A DNA stretch of 64,000 nt from Seonamhaeicola sp. S2-3 (GCF_001971785.1 NZ_CP019389.1:1685001-1749000); one strand, 5' to 3'. Positions 9,878-19,372 are shown, counted from the first letter of the stretch. Notes: generated by a model from the letters alone, not told the origin. Numbers and translations are program-made.

Positions 9878-11725
9878 CTATTCTACAGTAACAGATTTTG
9901 CTAAATTTCTAGGTTGATCTACATTTTTACCTAACATAACTGCAATGTAGTATGATAGTAATTGTAGCGGAATTGTGGTAAGAAGTGGTGAAAGAGATTC
10001 TAAGGTTTCTGGAATTTCAATAACGTGGTCTGCAAGTTCTTTTACTTGTTCATCACCTTCTGTTACAATTCCTATAATTTTTCCTTTTCTAGATTTTATT
10101 TCCTGAATGTTGCTAACTACTTTTTCGTAATGGCCTTTTTTAGTAGCAATTACAATGATTGGCATGTTTTCATCTATTAAAGCAATAGGGCCGTGTTTCA
10201 TTTCGGCAGCAGGATAACCTTCGGCATGGATATATGAAATCTCTTTTAATTTTAATGCGCCTTCTAGAGCAACGGGGAAGTTATAGCCTCTTCCTAAATA
10301 TAAACAGTTAGGAGCATCTTTGTAGATATCGGCTATGTACTTAATATGCGCATCAGATTCTAATGATTTTTCTACTTTACTAGGAATCATTTCTAATTCT
10401 AACAAATGGCGTCTAAAATCTGAACTGCTTATAGTTCCTTTTGCTCTAGCTAATCTTAAAGCCATTAATGTTAATACGGTAATTTGCGTTGTAAATGCTT
10501 TGGTTGATGCTACTCCTATTTCTGGGCCTGCATGGGTATAAGCACCTGCATCGGTTTCTCTAGCAATAGAAGAACCCACTACATTACATACACCAAAAAC
10601 AAAGGCGCCTTTAGATTTAGCAAGTTTTATAGCCGCTAGAGTATCGGCGGTTTCACCAGATTGTGAAATGGCTATTAAAACATCATCTTCTCTAATTACA
10701 GGGTTTCTGTATCTAAATTCTGAAGCATATTCAACTTCAACAGGTATTCTAGCTAAGTCTTCAAAAATATATTCTGCAACCAAACCAGCGTGCCATGAAG
10801 TACCACACGCAACAATAATAATTCTGTTGGCATTGAGGAATTTTTTCATGTTGTCTTCAACTCCTGCCATTTTTATAATAGCTTGGTCTCTTAAAAGTCT
10901 TCCTCTGTATGTGTCTGTTATAGCTTTTGGTTGCTCATGAATTTCCTTTAGCATAAAATGATCATACCCGCCTTTTTCAATTTCTTCAAGGTTTAATTGA
11001 AGTGTTTGAACATAAGGGTCTACTAAAGAATCGTCTTTAATTTTTCTTATTTTAATGCCTTTATGGAATCTTATAATAGCCATTTCTTCATCTTCTAAAT
11101 AAATGGCTTCTTTTGTGTATTCTATAAAAGGAGAGGCATCACTTGCAATAAAAAATTCATCTTCACCTATACCAACAGCTAAAGGGCTTCCTAAACGAGC
11201 CACTACTATCTCCTCTGGTTTGTTTTTGTCAAAAACAGTTATTGCGTAAGCGCCAATTACTTGGTTTAAGGCAATTTGAACAGCTTTCCCGAGTTTAACG
11301 CCTTCTTGTTTTTTTACGTCTTCTATTAAATTTATTAGAACTTCGGTATCTGTATCAGATTTAAAAGTATATCCTCTAGAAATAAGTTCTTGTTTTAAAG
11401 ATTCGTAGTTTTCAATAATACCATTGTGTATTATTACAAGGTTACCAGAGTTTGAAACATGGGGGTGTGAGTTTACATCATTAGGAACACCATGTGTAGC
11501 CCAACGTGTATGACCTATGCCTACATTACCAGTTTTTGTGATTTCTTTTTCTGAAATAGCTTCAAGATCTGCTACTTTGCCTTTGGTTTTTGAAACTTTA
11601 AGGTCTTTTCCATCAAATAATGCAATTCCTGCACTGTCATATCCACGGTATTCTAATCGCTTAAGTCCTTCTATTATGATAGGATAAGCTTCGCGGTGTC
11701 CTATATATCCAACTATGCCACACAT
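9878..11725 (-). CDS. glmS: Glutamine-fructose-6-phosphate aminotransferase
   Basis: A 615-residue cytoplasmic enzyme making glucosamine-6-phosphate from fructose-6-phosphate and glutamine, the first step toward UDP-GlcNAc for peptidoglycan and lipopolysaccharide. The start MCGIVGYIGHREA exposes the catalytic Cys2 after Met removal, which fixes the start codon. The glutaminase domain has 'GHTRWATHG' and 'IIHNGIIENY'. Two SIS sugar-isomerase domains follow ('ACGTSWHAGLVAEYI' and 'YLGRGYNFPVALEGALKLKE'), and the C-terminus is the family's 'NLAKSVTVE'. It is third in the order glycogen-synthase-like, DUF4270, glmS, with a 155-base gap after DUF4270, so it may have its own promoter. I see no glmS ribozyme, as expected outside Firmicutes. 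Confidence 0.98.
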   Translation of the reverse strand: MCGIVGYIGHREAYPIIIEGLKRLEYRGYDSAGIALFDGKDLKVSKTKGKVADLEAISEKEITKTGNVGIGHTRWATHGVPNDVNSHPHVSNSGNLVIIHNGIIENYESLKQELISRGYTFKSDTDTEVLINLIEDVKKQEGVKLGKAVQIALNQVIGAYAITVFDKNKPEEIVVARLGSPLAVGIGEDEFFIASDASPFIEYTKEAIYLEDEEMAIIRFHKGIKIRKIKDDSLVDPYVQTLQLNLEEIEKGGYDHFMLKEIHEQPKAITDTYRGRLLRDQAIIKMAGVEDNMKKFLNANRIIIVACGTSWHAGLVAEYIFEDLARIPVEVEYASEFRYRNPVIREDDVLIAISQSGETADTLAAIKLAKSKGAFVFGVCNVVGSSIARETDAGAYTHAGPEIGVASTKAFTTQITVLTLMALRLARAKGTISSSDFRRHLLELEMIPSKVEKSLESDAHIKYIADIYKDAPNCLYLGRGYNFPVALEGALKLKEISYIHAEGYPAAEMKHGPIALIDENMPIIVIATKKGHYEKVVSNIQEIKSRKGKIIGIVTEGDEQVKELADHVIEIPETLESLSPLLTTIPLQLLSYYIAVMLGKNVDQPRNLAKSVTVE

Positions 11726-11880
11726 AAGTATTTAATTAATTTGGGTTAATATTAAGTTAATAGCAAAACAAATATGTAAAATAAAAGTTAAACTAAACTA
11801 AATTATTATATAAAGTAGTTGTTTTAAACGATGAAATTCAAATAAAACTAAATACTGCCTATTAAAAGTTAGGGGTTAAC

Positions 11881-13518
11881 TTATTTAGGCTCAGTGTAAA
11901 AGAGTTTTAAAATCATGCGTTTTTCTTGGTTAGCGCTATTACTTCCGTGTAAAATAGTTCCTTTTGGAGCTAGAACAGTTGCCATAGGAATAGCGGTAAC
12001 TACATCTTCACTTTTTAAAATTTCAGAATTAGTGGTTAAATTAACATTTGTTGATAGTACTAACCCTATTTTGGTGTTAGTAGAATCGTTAACTAAAATA
12101 TTGTTTAAATGCTCTGTTAAACGAATTTTAAAATTCTTATTAATGGTATCTCTAACACCAAGACTTATTATTCTTGAGTTTACAGGTTCTGAAGTGTTTT
12201 CAGTAACATCAAATAAATAATCTATGGTTTCAGAATTATTCTCAATATCGTAGGCATAAATTCTGTCGTATTTATGATAATCATCAAGTGAGGTTGTTGA
12301 TGTTTCGTCTTCATAAATAAGTAAATGTGCTTCGTTGATAAGTTTTTTTAAGACATATTCTCCTGTGGATTCATCTTTTAGGTAGTCATCACCATCAGGA
12401 ATTCTAAATTCATTAAGAAAATCATTCAAGGCTTCTGTTGTTGGAAACAAATCTACAATAGCCATAGACCCTTGACCGCCTTTTAAATAAATTTTATCAT
12501 CGCCTAAGGTTTTATTAGGTGTTGGTATTACTACCGTATGTTCATTAATAAAAGTATTTAATCTGTTACCACTAAAGTTAAAGCTATAAGTGCTTTGAAT
12601 TTGTTCTCCAGCATTATCTTCGTCATCACTAGAGTAATAAATTGTTACGCTAGCGTCAGATGAACCGAAATTTAATAACACCATGCTTCCATTTCCACTT
12701 ATTGCTTCGGCTTTAAAATAAAGGCCTCTGAAATAGTTTTTAAAATTACTAGCATTACTTAATTCTGTTTGTCCTTCTTTACTAATAATTGCAGAGTTCC
12801 AAAAGTTGTTATCAAGTTTAATTCTTAGTGCAGGAACACTTATAGTTTCGGTAGTGTCAGAATCTGTTCTAACAACTGTAACTATTGGGTTGCTACTAGG
12901 TGTAAATATGGTGTCTTTAATTAATGCGCCTTTAAAGGCATCAAAATTTATTAATGTATTGTCTGTAAGGGCATAATTACTGCTAGGGTCTCCGCTATTT
13001 GCATGCGAGTAGTAGTTTTGGCCTTCTTCTAGATTATCTGGGTTAAAATCTCTTAAAAAGTAACCATTTTCATAAATAGATAATTTCATGTTAGAAATTG
13101 GGTTACCGTATAAGGAATCGTTTATAGAGTAAGTAGTGTTACCATCGTCATCAATTCCAGTAATTTCACTATAATAAGGCACGCTTAATACTACAGAGTC
13201 TATAACTGGGTTTTCTCCAAAATCGGGATCATATGAATTTGGAATTATTTGGGTTATAACACTAGCTGTGGTTGGACCGTATTCTGGGTCATTATAATAC
13301 CCTAATAAATTAGAAGGCAGTCCGTTTATTTGAACAGAGTCTAGTATTTTATTATATGATACAATAGGTAAAGTATCTACGTCTGTATTAAAATTAGCGT
13401 GGTTTCTACCTAAAACATCACTATCAATTATGTTAAAGTCTTTATCACAAGCAATAAACGATATTACAAGCAAAAGAAGAATAACGGGAATTTGAAGGGC
13501 TTTAATAGTCTTTTTCAT
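11881..13518 (-). CDS. DUF4270 family lipoprotein
   Basis: A 545-residue lipoprotein (lipobox near residues 20-24, 'SFIAC') of the DUF4270 family. Family-typical features are the N-terminal 'DTLPIVSYNKILDSVQING', 'LLGYYNDPEYGPTTASVIT' and the pattern 'DPDFGENPVIDSVVLSV', followed by a long beta-rich region with 'LRIKLDNNFWN' and a C-terminal segment 'APKGTILHGS'. The biochemical role is not known. In Flavobacteriaceae the gene is commonly found between a short glycogen-synthase-like gene and glmS, as here, 23 bases after the former. Exposure at the outer membrane is inferred from the lipobox. Confidence 0.88.
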   Translation of the reverse strand: MKKTIKALQIPVILLLLVISFIACDKDFNIIDSDVLGRNHANFNTDVDTLPIVSYNKILDSVQINGLPSNLLGYYNDPEYGPTTASVITQIIPNSYDPDFGENPVIDSVVLSVPYYSEITGIDDDGNTTYSINDSLYGNPISNMKLSIYENGYFLRDFNPDNLEEGQNYYSHANSGDPSSNYALTDNTLINFDAFKGALIKDTIFTPSSNPIVTVVRTDSDTTETISVPALRIKLDNNFWNSAIISKEGQTELSNASNFKNYFRGLYFKAEAISGNGSMVLLNFGSSDASVTIYYSSDDEDNAGEQIQSTYSFNFSGNRLNTFINEHTVVIPTPNKTLGDDKIYLKGGQGSMAIVDLFPTTEALNDFLNEFRIPDGDDYLKDESTGEYVLKKLINEAHLLIYEDETSTTSLDDYHKYDRIYAYDIENNSETIDYLFDVTENTSEPVNSRIISLGVRDTINKNFKIRLTEHLNNILVNDSTNTKIGLVLSTNVNLTTNSEILKSEDVVTAIPMATVLAPKGTILHGSNSANQEKRMILKLFYTEPK

Positions 13519-13541
13519 AAATTTTAAAATGAACGTGTTGG

Positions 13542-14351
13542 TTAGCTTAAAACGGTATTATTAAAAAATGTTGTGTAAGCTTCGCCAAATTCATCTCTAT
13601 TTTTATATTCTAAAATAGGCTTATCTGATGCTTTTAAGTAAGAGTCTAAAGCTTCTGGAATATTTTCAGAGCCTATAATTAATGCGTCAGAATAATCAAT
13701 AGCAATTTTCATTAAATTAATATATGAAGGTTCCTCAATGGTTTTTATGGCATCTTCATTTATATTATCAAATTTAATTTTATTAATCATATCTTTATTT
13801 AAAGTATCATCAAAACTTTGGTTGTAAACCGAAGTAACAATTTTACTTTCACTAAATAAAGGTTCATCTTTGTAGTATTCTTTTAAATACACAGGTAAAA
13901 GAGCGGCTAACCACCCATGAACATGAATAATATCTGGTGCCCAATTTAATTTTTTAACGGTTTCTATTACGCCTTTTGCAAAAAATATGGCACGCTCATC
14001 ATTATCAGAAAACAGTTGGCCATCTTCATCTGTTAAGGTTGCTTTTCGTTTAAAGTATTCGTCATTATCAATAAAATAAACTTGAATACGTTCTTTAGGA
14101 ATAGATGCTACTTTAATTATAAGTGGCATATCTAAATCGTTAATTACTAAGTTTATTCCAGAAAGCCTGATAACTTCATGTAATTGATGTCTGCGCTCAT
14201 TAATATTTCCGTATCTAGGCATAAAAATTCGAATTTGCCCTCCTTGTTGATTTACAAGTCTTGGAGCTTCGAACGACATTGAAGAAATTTCGGTTTCGGG
14301 TAAATAAGGCACTACTTCAGATGATACATACAATATCCTCTTATCTTTCAT
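13542..14351 (-). CDS. Short glycogen/starch-synthase-like protein (GT5 N-domain only)
   Basis: A 269-residue protein matching the N-terminal Rossmann half of GT5 glycogen synthases: 'KRILYVSSEVVPYLPETEIS' at the start, 'IRIFMPRYGNINERRHQLHEV', 'FAKGVIETVKKLNWAPDIIH' followed by 'VHGWLAALLPVYLK'. Full GlgA is about 470 residues; here the C-terminal nucleotide-sugar-binding half is missing and the ADP-glucose contact motif K-x-G-G-L near the N-terminus is replaced by 'ETEISSMSFEAPRL'. This shortened form is common in Bacteroidetes and is probably not a functional glycogen synthase. The gene heads the unit with the DUF4270 and glmS genes and is divergent from panC. Role unknown; a link with envelope sugar metabolism is only inferred from the position. 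Confidence 0.8.
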   Translation of the reverse strand: MKDKRILYVSSEVVPYLPETEISSMSFEAPRLVNQQGGQIRIFMPRYGNINERRHQLHEVIRLSGINLVINDLDMPLIIKVASIPKERIQVYFIDNDEYFKRKATLTDEDGQLFSDNDERAIFFAKGVIETVKKLNWAPDIIHVHGWLAALLPVYLKEYYKDEPLFSESKIVTSVYNQSFDDTLNKDMINKIKFDNINEDAIKTIEEPSYINLMKIAIDYSDALIIGSENIPEALDSYLKASDKPILEYKNRDEFGEAYTTFFNNTVLS

Positions 14352-14479
14352 ATGTTTGTTTTTGCTGACGTTTTAAAGTCATTTTTAACTAGGAATTAAC
14401 GATTTTTATTTTTTATAGAAACGTTGTAAGACATGTTAAATTCAAGCCTTACAATTGTAAAATCAAAATAAAAAACACG

Positions 14480-14487
14480 CAAAAGTA
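14480..14487 (-). promoter_or_regulatory. -7 box for the glycogen-synthase-like/DUF4270 unit
   Basis: On the minus strand the sequence reads TACTTTTG, matching TAnnTTTG. It lies about 129 bases before the start at 14351. A 12-base perfect palindrome TTACAATTGTAA (14449-14460) sits between box and gene and could be an operator; this is speculative. Confidence 0.5.
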
Positions 14488-14518
14488 CAAAAATTTATGC
14501 AAATTGACTGTAAAATCA

Positions 14519-14526
14519 TAAGTTTG
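14519..14526 (+). promoter_or_regulatory. -7 box for panC
   Basis: TAAGTTTG matches TAnnTTTG and lies 24 bases before the panC GTG, giving a predicted leader of roughly 15-20 bases. It supports the GTG at 14551 as the real start. The divergent box at 14480-14487 makes this a back-to-back promoter region. Confidence 0.6.
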
Positions 14527-14550
14527 CAGGCGTTAATTTTTTATTAAAAG

Positions 14551-15402
14551 GTGGAAGTTTACTCAGAAAAACAACAAATTATAAAAGCAATTGAGCTTTT
14601 AAAGACTAAAAACCAGATTGTAGGTTTAGTGCCCACAATGGGGGCTTTACATGCAGGACATTTAGCTTTGGTAGAGCGTGCTTTAAAAAAGAATAACAAA
14701 GTAGTAGTAAGTATTTTTGTAAACCCTACTCAGTTTGATAATAGCGATGATTTAAAAAAATACCCAAGAACTTTAGAGAAAGATGTTGCGCTTTTACAAA
14801 CACTTTCAAAAGACAAAATATTGGTTTATGCCCCAACTGTTGATGATGTTTATGAGGGAAAAACAGTTTCTGAGTCTTTTGATTTTGATGGTTTAGAGTT
14901 TGAAATGGAAGGGAAATTTCGTCACGGACATTTTGACGGTGTTGGTACCATTGTAAAACGACTTTTTGAAATTGTAAAACCGCACAATGCTTATTTTGGA
15001 GAAAAAGATTTTCAGCAGTTGCAAATAATAAAAAAACTTGTTGAAAAACACCATATTCCTGTAAAAATAGAAGGTTGCCCCATTTACAGAGAAACTACAG
15101 GATTAGCTATGAGTTCTCGTAACACTAGGTTAAAACCAGAGTATTTAGAAGCAGCACCTTTTATTTATAAAACTTTAACTGAAGCCAAAAAAATATTTGG
15201 CACGAAAAGTGCTAGTAAAGTAACGGAATGGGTTGAAAACCAGTTTTCTAATCATGATTTATTAGAGTTAGAATATTTTATAATAGCTGATGCTGAAACC
15301 CTAAAACCCGTTAAACGAAAATCAAACAAAAAAGTATATAGAGCGTTTATAGCAGTATATGCTGATGATATTAGACTTATTGATAATATCGCTTTAAATT
15401 AA
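14551..15402 (+). CDS. panC: Pantoate-beta-alanine ligase (pantothenate synthetase)
   Basis: A 283-residue cytoplasmic enzyme joining pantoate and beta-alanine with ATP to make pantothenate (vitamin B5), the precursor of coenzyme A. Family motifs: '[20 protein letters not shown]' with the HxGH nucleotide-binding site, '[20 protein letters not shown]', '[31 protein letters not shown]' in part, and 'AMSSRNTRL' matching the KMSKS-like loop. The start is GTG; no in-frame ATG lies near, and the -7 box upstream fits it. panD follows after 13 bases, so the last two steps of supply of beta-alanine and its use sit together. Confidence 0.97.
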   Translation: MEVYSEKQQIIKAIELLKTKNQIVGLVPTMGALHAGHLALVERALKKNNKVVVSIFVNPTQFDNSDDLKKYPRTLEKDVALLQTLSKDKILVYAPTVDDVYEGKTVSESFDFDGLEFEMEGKFRHGHFDGVGTIVKRLFEIVKPHNAYFGEKDFQQLQIIKKLVEKHHIPVKIEGCPIYRETTGLAMSSRNTRLKPEYLEAAPFIYKTLTEAKKIFGTKSASKVTEWVENQFSNHDLLELEYFIIADAETLKPVKRKSNKKVYRAFIAVYADDIRLIDNIALN

Positions 15403-15403
15403 T

Positions 15404-15411
15404 TATCTTTG
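15404..15411 (+). promoter_or_regulatory. -7 box immediately before panD
   Basis: TATCTTTG matches TAnnTTTG exactly and ends 4 bases before the panD ATG. If used, the transcript would start at or next to the start codon, i.e. be nearly leaderless. It follows the panC stop by one base. Confidence 0.5.
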
Positions 15412-15415
15412 TCAC

Positions 15416-15766
15416 ATGCAAATTCACGTAGTAAAATCTAAAATTCACAGGGTTAAATGCACAGGTGCAGACCTTAACTACATAGGTAGTATTACCATTG
15501 ATGAAGATTTAATGGATGCTGCCAACATTATTGAAGGTGAAAAAGTTCAAATTGTAAATAATGACAATGGTGAACGTTTAGAAACTTATTGTATACCTGG
15601 GCCACGAAATAGTGGTGAAATAACACTTAACGGAGCAGCGGCCAGAAAAGTTTCTGTTGGAGATACCTTAATTTTAATTACTTATGCAGTTATGGATATT
15701 GAAGAAGCAAAAAAATTTAAACCTTCTTTAGTATTTCCAGATGAGGCAACCAATTTATTAAAATAA
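15416..15766 (+). CDS. panD: Aspartate 1-decarboxylase precursor
   Basis: A 116-residue pyruvoyl enzyme that makes beta-alanine from aspartate for pantothenate synthesis. The self-cleavage site Gly-Ser lies in '[17 protein letters not shown]' (Ser about residue 25), where cleavage creates the pyruvoyl group. Other family features are '[17 protein letters not shown]' and '[17 protein letters not shown]'. Length is normal. It follows panC directly and is followed after two bases by the TTG start of a membrane-protein gene, so it may be co-transcribed with both, in addition to its own promoter box. Confidence 0.97.
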   Translation: MQIHVVKSKIHRVKCTGADLNYIGSITIDEDLMDAANIIEGEKVQIVNNDNGERLETYCIPGPRNSGEITLNGAAARKVSVGDTLILITYAVMDIEEAKKFKPSLVFPDEATNLLK

Positions 15767-15768
15767 CA

Positions 15769-16725
15769 TTGAGCCTTAAAACAAAAAGAATACTAAAAAT
15801 TACACTCCCACTATTACTGGGAGTTTTTTTGGTCTGGTATTCTTTAAAGGCAGTTCCTTTGGCTAAAATTTATGAATATTGGCAAGCTGCCAGTAAAGAA
15901 TGGGTTTTGCTAGGTGTATTTTTTGGCTTGCTAAGTCATTTGTCTAGAGCATACCGTTGGCGTTTTCAATTGGAGCCTATGGGTTATAACATTAAATTGG
16001 GTAACAGTGTTATGGCTGTTATGGCGGCTTATTTAATCAATTACACCATACCCAGAGCAGGAGAAGTAGCTAGAGCTTCTATTTTAACTAATTACGAAGC
16101 GGTTCCTTTTGAAAAAGGCTTTGGAACTATTGTAGCAGAACGTATTGCAGACATGCTTGTAATGTTAGGTATCATTACTGTAACACTCTTTCTTCAATTC
16201 GATTTTATTTATGGCTTTTTAATAGAAAAATTTAATCCACTTAAAATCATTGTTGGTTTGGTAGGCTTACTTGTGTTAACTTTAATTTTTACCATGTTTA
16301 TTAAAAAAAGTACTTCTAAATTGGCTTTAAAAATTAAAACATTTGTAAGTGGTTTAATAGAAGGAGCTTTAAGTATTTTTAAAATGAAGAAGAAGTGGGC
16401 TTACATTTTTCATACTTTATTTATTTGGGGTATGTACGTGCTTATGTTTTATGTAACATCTTTTGCTTTAAATGAAACTTCTAACATTCCTTTTTCTGCT
16501 ATTTTAATAGGTTTTATTGCTGCTAGTTTTAGTATTGCCGCTACAAATGGCGGTATAGGTGCTTACCCGTTAGCTGTATATTTAGGGTTTTCACTTTTTG
16601 GAATAGCCGAAGCCCCTAGTATAGCTTTTGGATATATTATGTGGGCGTCTCAAACACTTTTAATTATTGTTTTTGGTGGTTTGTCTTTATTTTATCTGCC
16701 AATTTATAACAGAATAAAGAAGTAA
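15769..16725 (+). CDS. Flippase-like / lysylphosphatidylglycerol synthase transmembrane family protein
   Basis: A 318-residue polytopic membrane protein with about eight or nine helices, of the family of lysylphosphatidylglycerol-synthase membrane domains (UPF0104-like). Typical segments: 'LSHLSRAYRWRFQLEPMGY', 'AYLINYTIPRAGEVARASIL', 'TIVAERIADMLVMLGIITV' and 'AATNGGIGAYPLAVYLGF'. Only the membrane part is present; the cytoplasmic aminoacyl-transferase domain of MprF is absent, so a lipid-translocating or other role is more likely than lipid lysinylation. The start is TTG two bases after panD; the next in-frame Met is about 70 residues in and would remove conserved sequence. Confidence 0.8.
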   Translation: MSLKTKRILKITLPLLLGVFLVWYSLKAVPLAKIYEYWQAASKEWVLLGVFFGLLSHLSRAYRWRFQLEPMGYNIKLGNSVMAVMAAYLINYTIPRAGEVARASILTNYEAVPFEKGFGTIVAERIADMLVMLGIITVTLFLQFDFIYGFLIEKFNPLKIIVGLVGLLVLTLIFTMFIKKSTSKLALKIKTFVSGLIEGALSIFKMKKKWAYIFHTLFIWGMYVLMFYVTSFALNETSNIPFSAILIGFIAASFSIAATNGGIGAYPLAVYLGFSLFGIAEAPSIAFGYIMWASQTLLIIVFGGLSLFYLPIYNRIKK

Positions 16726-16807
16726 AAAGAATCAAAATAACTATCAGTTTTTTTAATCTCTTACTTAATTTATTAACTTACGCTTTAAAATATAAACACT
16801 TAAATTC

Positions 16808-17956
16808 ATGAAAGTAATTTGCTCCAGTTGGTTGTTTTTATTAACCATTTTTACTTTAAATGCTCAAGTTAAATACGAAAATTTTCAATCTTCAAAATTA
16901 GGCGAAGAACGTCAAATTAAAATTCAATTACCAAGAGGTTATAATTCTAATCAAGAAAAAATATACCCACTATTTATAGTGTTGGATGGCGATTATATGT
17001 TTGAAGCCGTAGCTGGAAATGCCGATTATTACTCTTATTGGGAAGACATGCCAGAGGCCATAGTGGTTGGTATTAATCAAATAGATAAGCGGTATGACGA
17101 TTGTATGTACTCAGAACAAAACTCATTACCAATAGAAACAGGAGCTGCTTTTTTTGAATTCATAGGTACAGAGTTAATTCCGTACATAGAAAAAAATTAT
17201 CGTACAGCTAATTTTAGAGTTGCTGTTGGGCATGGAGAAACCGCAAATTTCATCAATTATTTCTTACTAAAATCTAACCCATTATTTAAGGCATATATAG
17301 TTGTAAGTCCAGAGTTGGCACCTCATATGTTAGACTATCTTCCAGAACGATTAAATACTATAGAAAGTAAAATATTTTATTGTTTAGCTTATACTGAAAA
17401 CGACTCTAAGTCTATTAAACAAATGACAAAGGCGTTAAACAGTGATATAGCTACAATAGAAAATGAAAACTTAACCTATAAATTTAGTAGTTTTGAAGGA
17501 GCGTCACATTATTCGGTTCCTGCACATGCCTTACCCAATGCTTTTGAAAGTATTTTTAAAGTTTTTCAGCCTATAAGTAGAAAAGAATACAAAGAAACTA
17601 TTTTAGAATTAGAAGGCTCTCCAGTAGATTATTTAGTAGAAAAATATGAAACTATAAATGCGCTCTTTGGTATTGAAAAACAAATTTTAATTAACGATTT
17701 TAAAGCCATTTCAGCAGCTATAGAAAAAACAGAGCAATATCAGTACTATGAAGATTTAGGTAAAATAGCTAGAAAAGAATATCCAGAAACACTTTTAGGA
17801 GGATATTATTTAGGCAGGTTTTATGAAGAAGGAGGCGAACCAAAAAAAGCAATGCGCACATACCAATCTGCTTATACTTTAGATGAAATAGCAGGAATAA
17901 CAAAAGATTTAGTGCTTGAAAGAGCAGATGCAATTAAAAGAGACTTTGGGTATTAA
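16808..17956 (+). CDS. Secreted esterase-fold (alpha/beta hydrolase) protein with TPR-like tail
   Basis: A 382-residue protein with a signal peptide (about 1-19, ending LNAQ) and an esterase-D/Fes-like alpha/beta-hydrolase domain (about 25-255): 'RQIKIQLPRGYNSNQEKIYP', 'LFIVLDGDYMFEAVAGN', 'EAIVVGINQID' and 'FIGTELIPYIEKNYRT'. At the nucleophile elbow, where the family has G-H-S-x-G, the sequence is 'AVGHGETANFINYF': the serine is replaced by Gly. A His candidate is in 'FEGASHYSVPAHALP'. The catalytic triad is thus incomplete and the protein may be a binding pseudoenzyme. The last ~90 residues contain one or two TPR-like helical pairs. Its stop overlaps the radA ATG by one base. Confidence 0.75.
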   Translation: MKVICSSWLFLLTIFTLNAQVKYENFQSSKLGEERQIKIQLPRGYNSNQEKIYPLFIVLDGDYMFEAVAGNADYYSYWEDMPEAIVVGINQIDKRYDDCMYSEQNSLPIETGAAFFEFIGTELIPYIEKNYRTANFRVAVGHGETANFINYFLLKSNPLFKAYIVVSPELAPHMLDYLPERLNTIESKIFYCLAYTENDSKSIKQMTKALNSDIATIENENLTYKFSSFEGASHYSVPAHALPNAFESIFKVFQPISRKEYKETILELEGSPVDYLVEKYETINALFGIEKQILINDFKAISAAIEKTEQYQYYEDLGKIARKEYPETLLGGYYLGRFYEEGGEPKKAMRTYQSAYTLDEIAGITKDLVLERADAIKRDFGY

Positions 17957-19320
17957 TGGCAAAAATTAAAACAACCTTTTATTGTCAAAATTGTGGAGCA
18001 CAATATGCTAAGTGGCAAGGGCAATGTAACGCCTGTAAAGCGTGGAATACCATTGCAGAAGAACTTATTCAAAAACCAGAAAAAAGCGATTGGAAAGTAT
18101 CAGCACCCGCTTCTGGTTCAAAACGCATTGCTAAGCCTCTTAAAATAAATGAAATTAATATTTCTGAAGATGCTAGACTAGATACTTTAGATGCCGAATT
18201 TAATAGAGTTTTAGGTGGAGGTATTGTGCCAGGGTCACTTGTTTTGTTAGGAGGAGAACCTGGAATAGGAAAAAGTACGTTACTACTTCAAATTTCTTTA
18301 AAACTTCCTTATAAAACGCTTTATGTTTCGGGCGAAGAAAGCCAAAAGCAAATAAAAATGCGTGCAGAACGCATTAACCCAAACAATAATAATTGTTATA
18401 TTTTAACAGAAACCAAAACACAAAACATCTTTAAACAAATAGAAAGTTTAGAGCCAGATGTTGTAATAATAGATTCTATTCAAACACTTCATAGCGATTA
18501 TATTGAATCGTCTTCAGGAAGTATTTCACAAATAAAAGAGTGTACTACAGAGTTAATAAAGTTTGCTAAAGAAACCGCAACCCCAGTTATTCTTATAGGG
18601 CATATAACCAAAGATGGCCATATTGCGGGACCTAAAATTCTAGAACATATGGTAGACACCGTTTTACAGTTTGAAGGAGACCGCAATCATGTATTTAGAA
18701 TTTTAAGAGCCAACAAGAATAGATTTGGTTCTACGCATGAACTAGGAATTTATGAAATGCAAGGTTCTGGTTTAAGAGAAGTTTCTAACCCTAGTGAAAT
18801 TCTAATTTCTAAAAAAGATGAGGTGTTATCTGGAAATGCTGTAGCGGCAACTTTAGAAGGTATGCGTCCTTTAATGATAGAAGTTCAAGCCCTAGTAAGT
18901 ACTGCTGTGTATGGTACTCCACAACGGTCTGCAACAGGCTTTAATGCTAAAAGGCTTAATATGCTTTTAGCTGTTTTAGAAAAAAGAGCTGGTTTTAGGT
19001 TGGGGGCAAAAGATGTGTTTTTAAACATAACAGGAGGCATTACAGTAGATGATCCTGCAATAGATTTAGCCGTAGTAGCCGCCATTTTATCATCAAATGA
19101 AGATGAAGCTCTACCGCATAATTATTGTTTTGCTGCCGAGGTTGGCTTATCTGGAGAAATTAGACCAGTACAGCGGGTTGAACAACGTATTTTAGAAGCA
19201 GAAAAGCTTGGGTTTTCTTCAATTTTTGTTTCTAGTTACAACAAAATTTCACTAAAAAATCTTAAAATTAAAATTCAACTTATTTCAAAAATTGAAGATT
19301 TAGTAAGCTTAATTATGTAA
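17956..19320 (+). CDS. radA: DNA repair/recombination protein RadA
   Basis: A 454-residue RecA-like branch-migration helicase acting in recombination intermediates. An N-terminal four-cysteine zinc finger is complete (Cys10, Cys13, Cys24, Cys27). The ATPase core has Walker A GEPGIGKS at 100-107, 'DVVIIDSIQTLHSDY' as Walker B, and the RadA-specific KNRFG motif in 'LRANKNRFGSTHELGIYEM'. The C-terminal domain is Lon-protease-like, without catalytic activity ('GGITVDDPAIDLAVVAAI'). Length is normal. The ATG overlaps the esterase-fold stop codon by one base, so the two are translationally coupled although no functional link is obvious. Confidence 0.97.
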   Translation: MAKIKTTFYCQNCGAQYAKWQGQCNACKAWNTIAEELIQKPEKSDWKVSAPASGSKRIAKPLKINEINISEDARLDTLDAEFNRVLGGGIVPGSLVLLGGEPGIGKSTLLLQISLKLPYKTLYVSGEESQKQIKMRAERINPNNNNCYILTETKTQNIFKQIESLEPDVVIIDSIQTLHSDYIESSSGSISQIKECTTELIKFAKETATPVILIGHITKDGHIAGPKILEHMVDTVLQFEGDRNHVFRILRANKNRFGSTHELGIYEMQGSGLREVSNPSEILISKKDEVLSGNAVAATLEGMRPLMIEVQALVSTAVYGTPQRSATGFNAKRLNMLLAVLEKRAGFRLGAKDVFLNITGGITVDDPAIDLAVVAAILSSNEDEALPHNYCFAAEVGLSGEIRPVQRVEQRILEAEKLGFSSIFVSSYNKISLKNLKIKIQLISKIEDLVSLIM

Positions 19321-19364
19321 AAATTTGAATAAAATAACGATGTTCAAATTAGTTTTTCGTCGAG

Positions 19365-19372
19365 TATTTTTG
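19365..19372 (+). promoter_or_regulatory. Possible -7 box upstream of the 19.6-25.4 kb secreted-protein pair
   Basis: TATTTTTG matches TAnnTTTG in the 254-base gap after radA. It lies about 200 bases before the next gene, so the leader would be long; other promoters cannot be excluded. No hairpin with a clear T-run is seen after radA. Confidence 0.35.

Noticed and set aside
11726-11880. A glmS ribozyme or riboswitch upstream of glmS
   Set aside because: The 155-base spacer is AT-rich without the conserved ribozyme core, and the class is not expected in Bacteroidetes.
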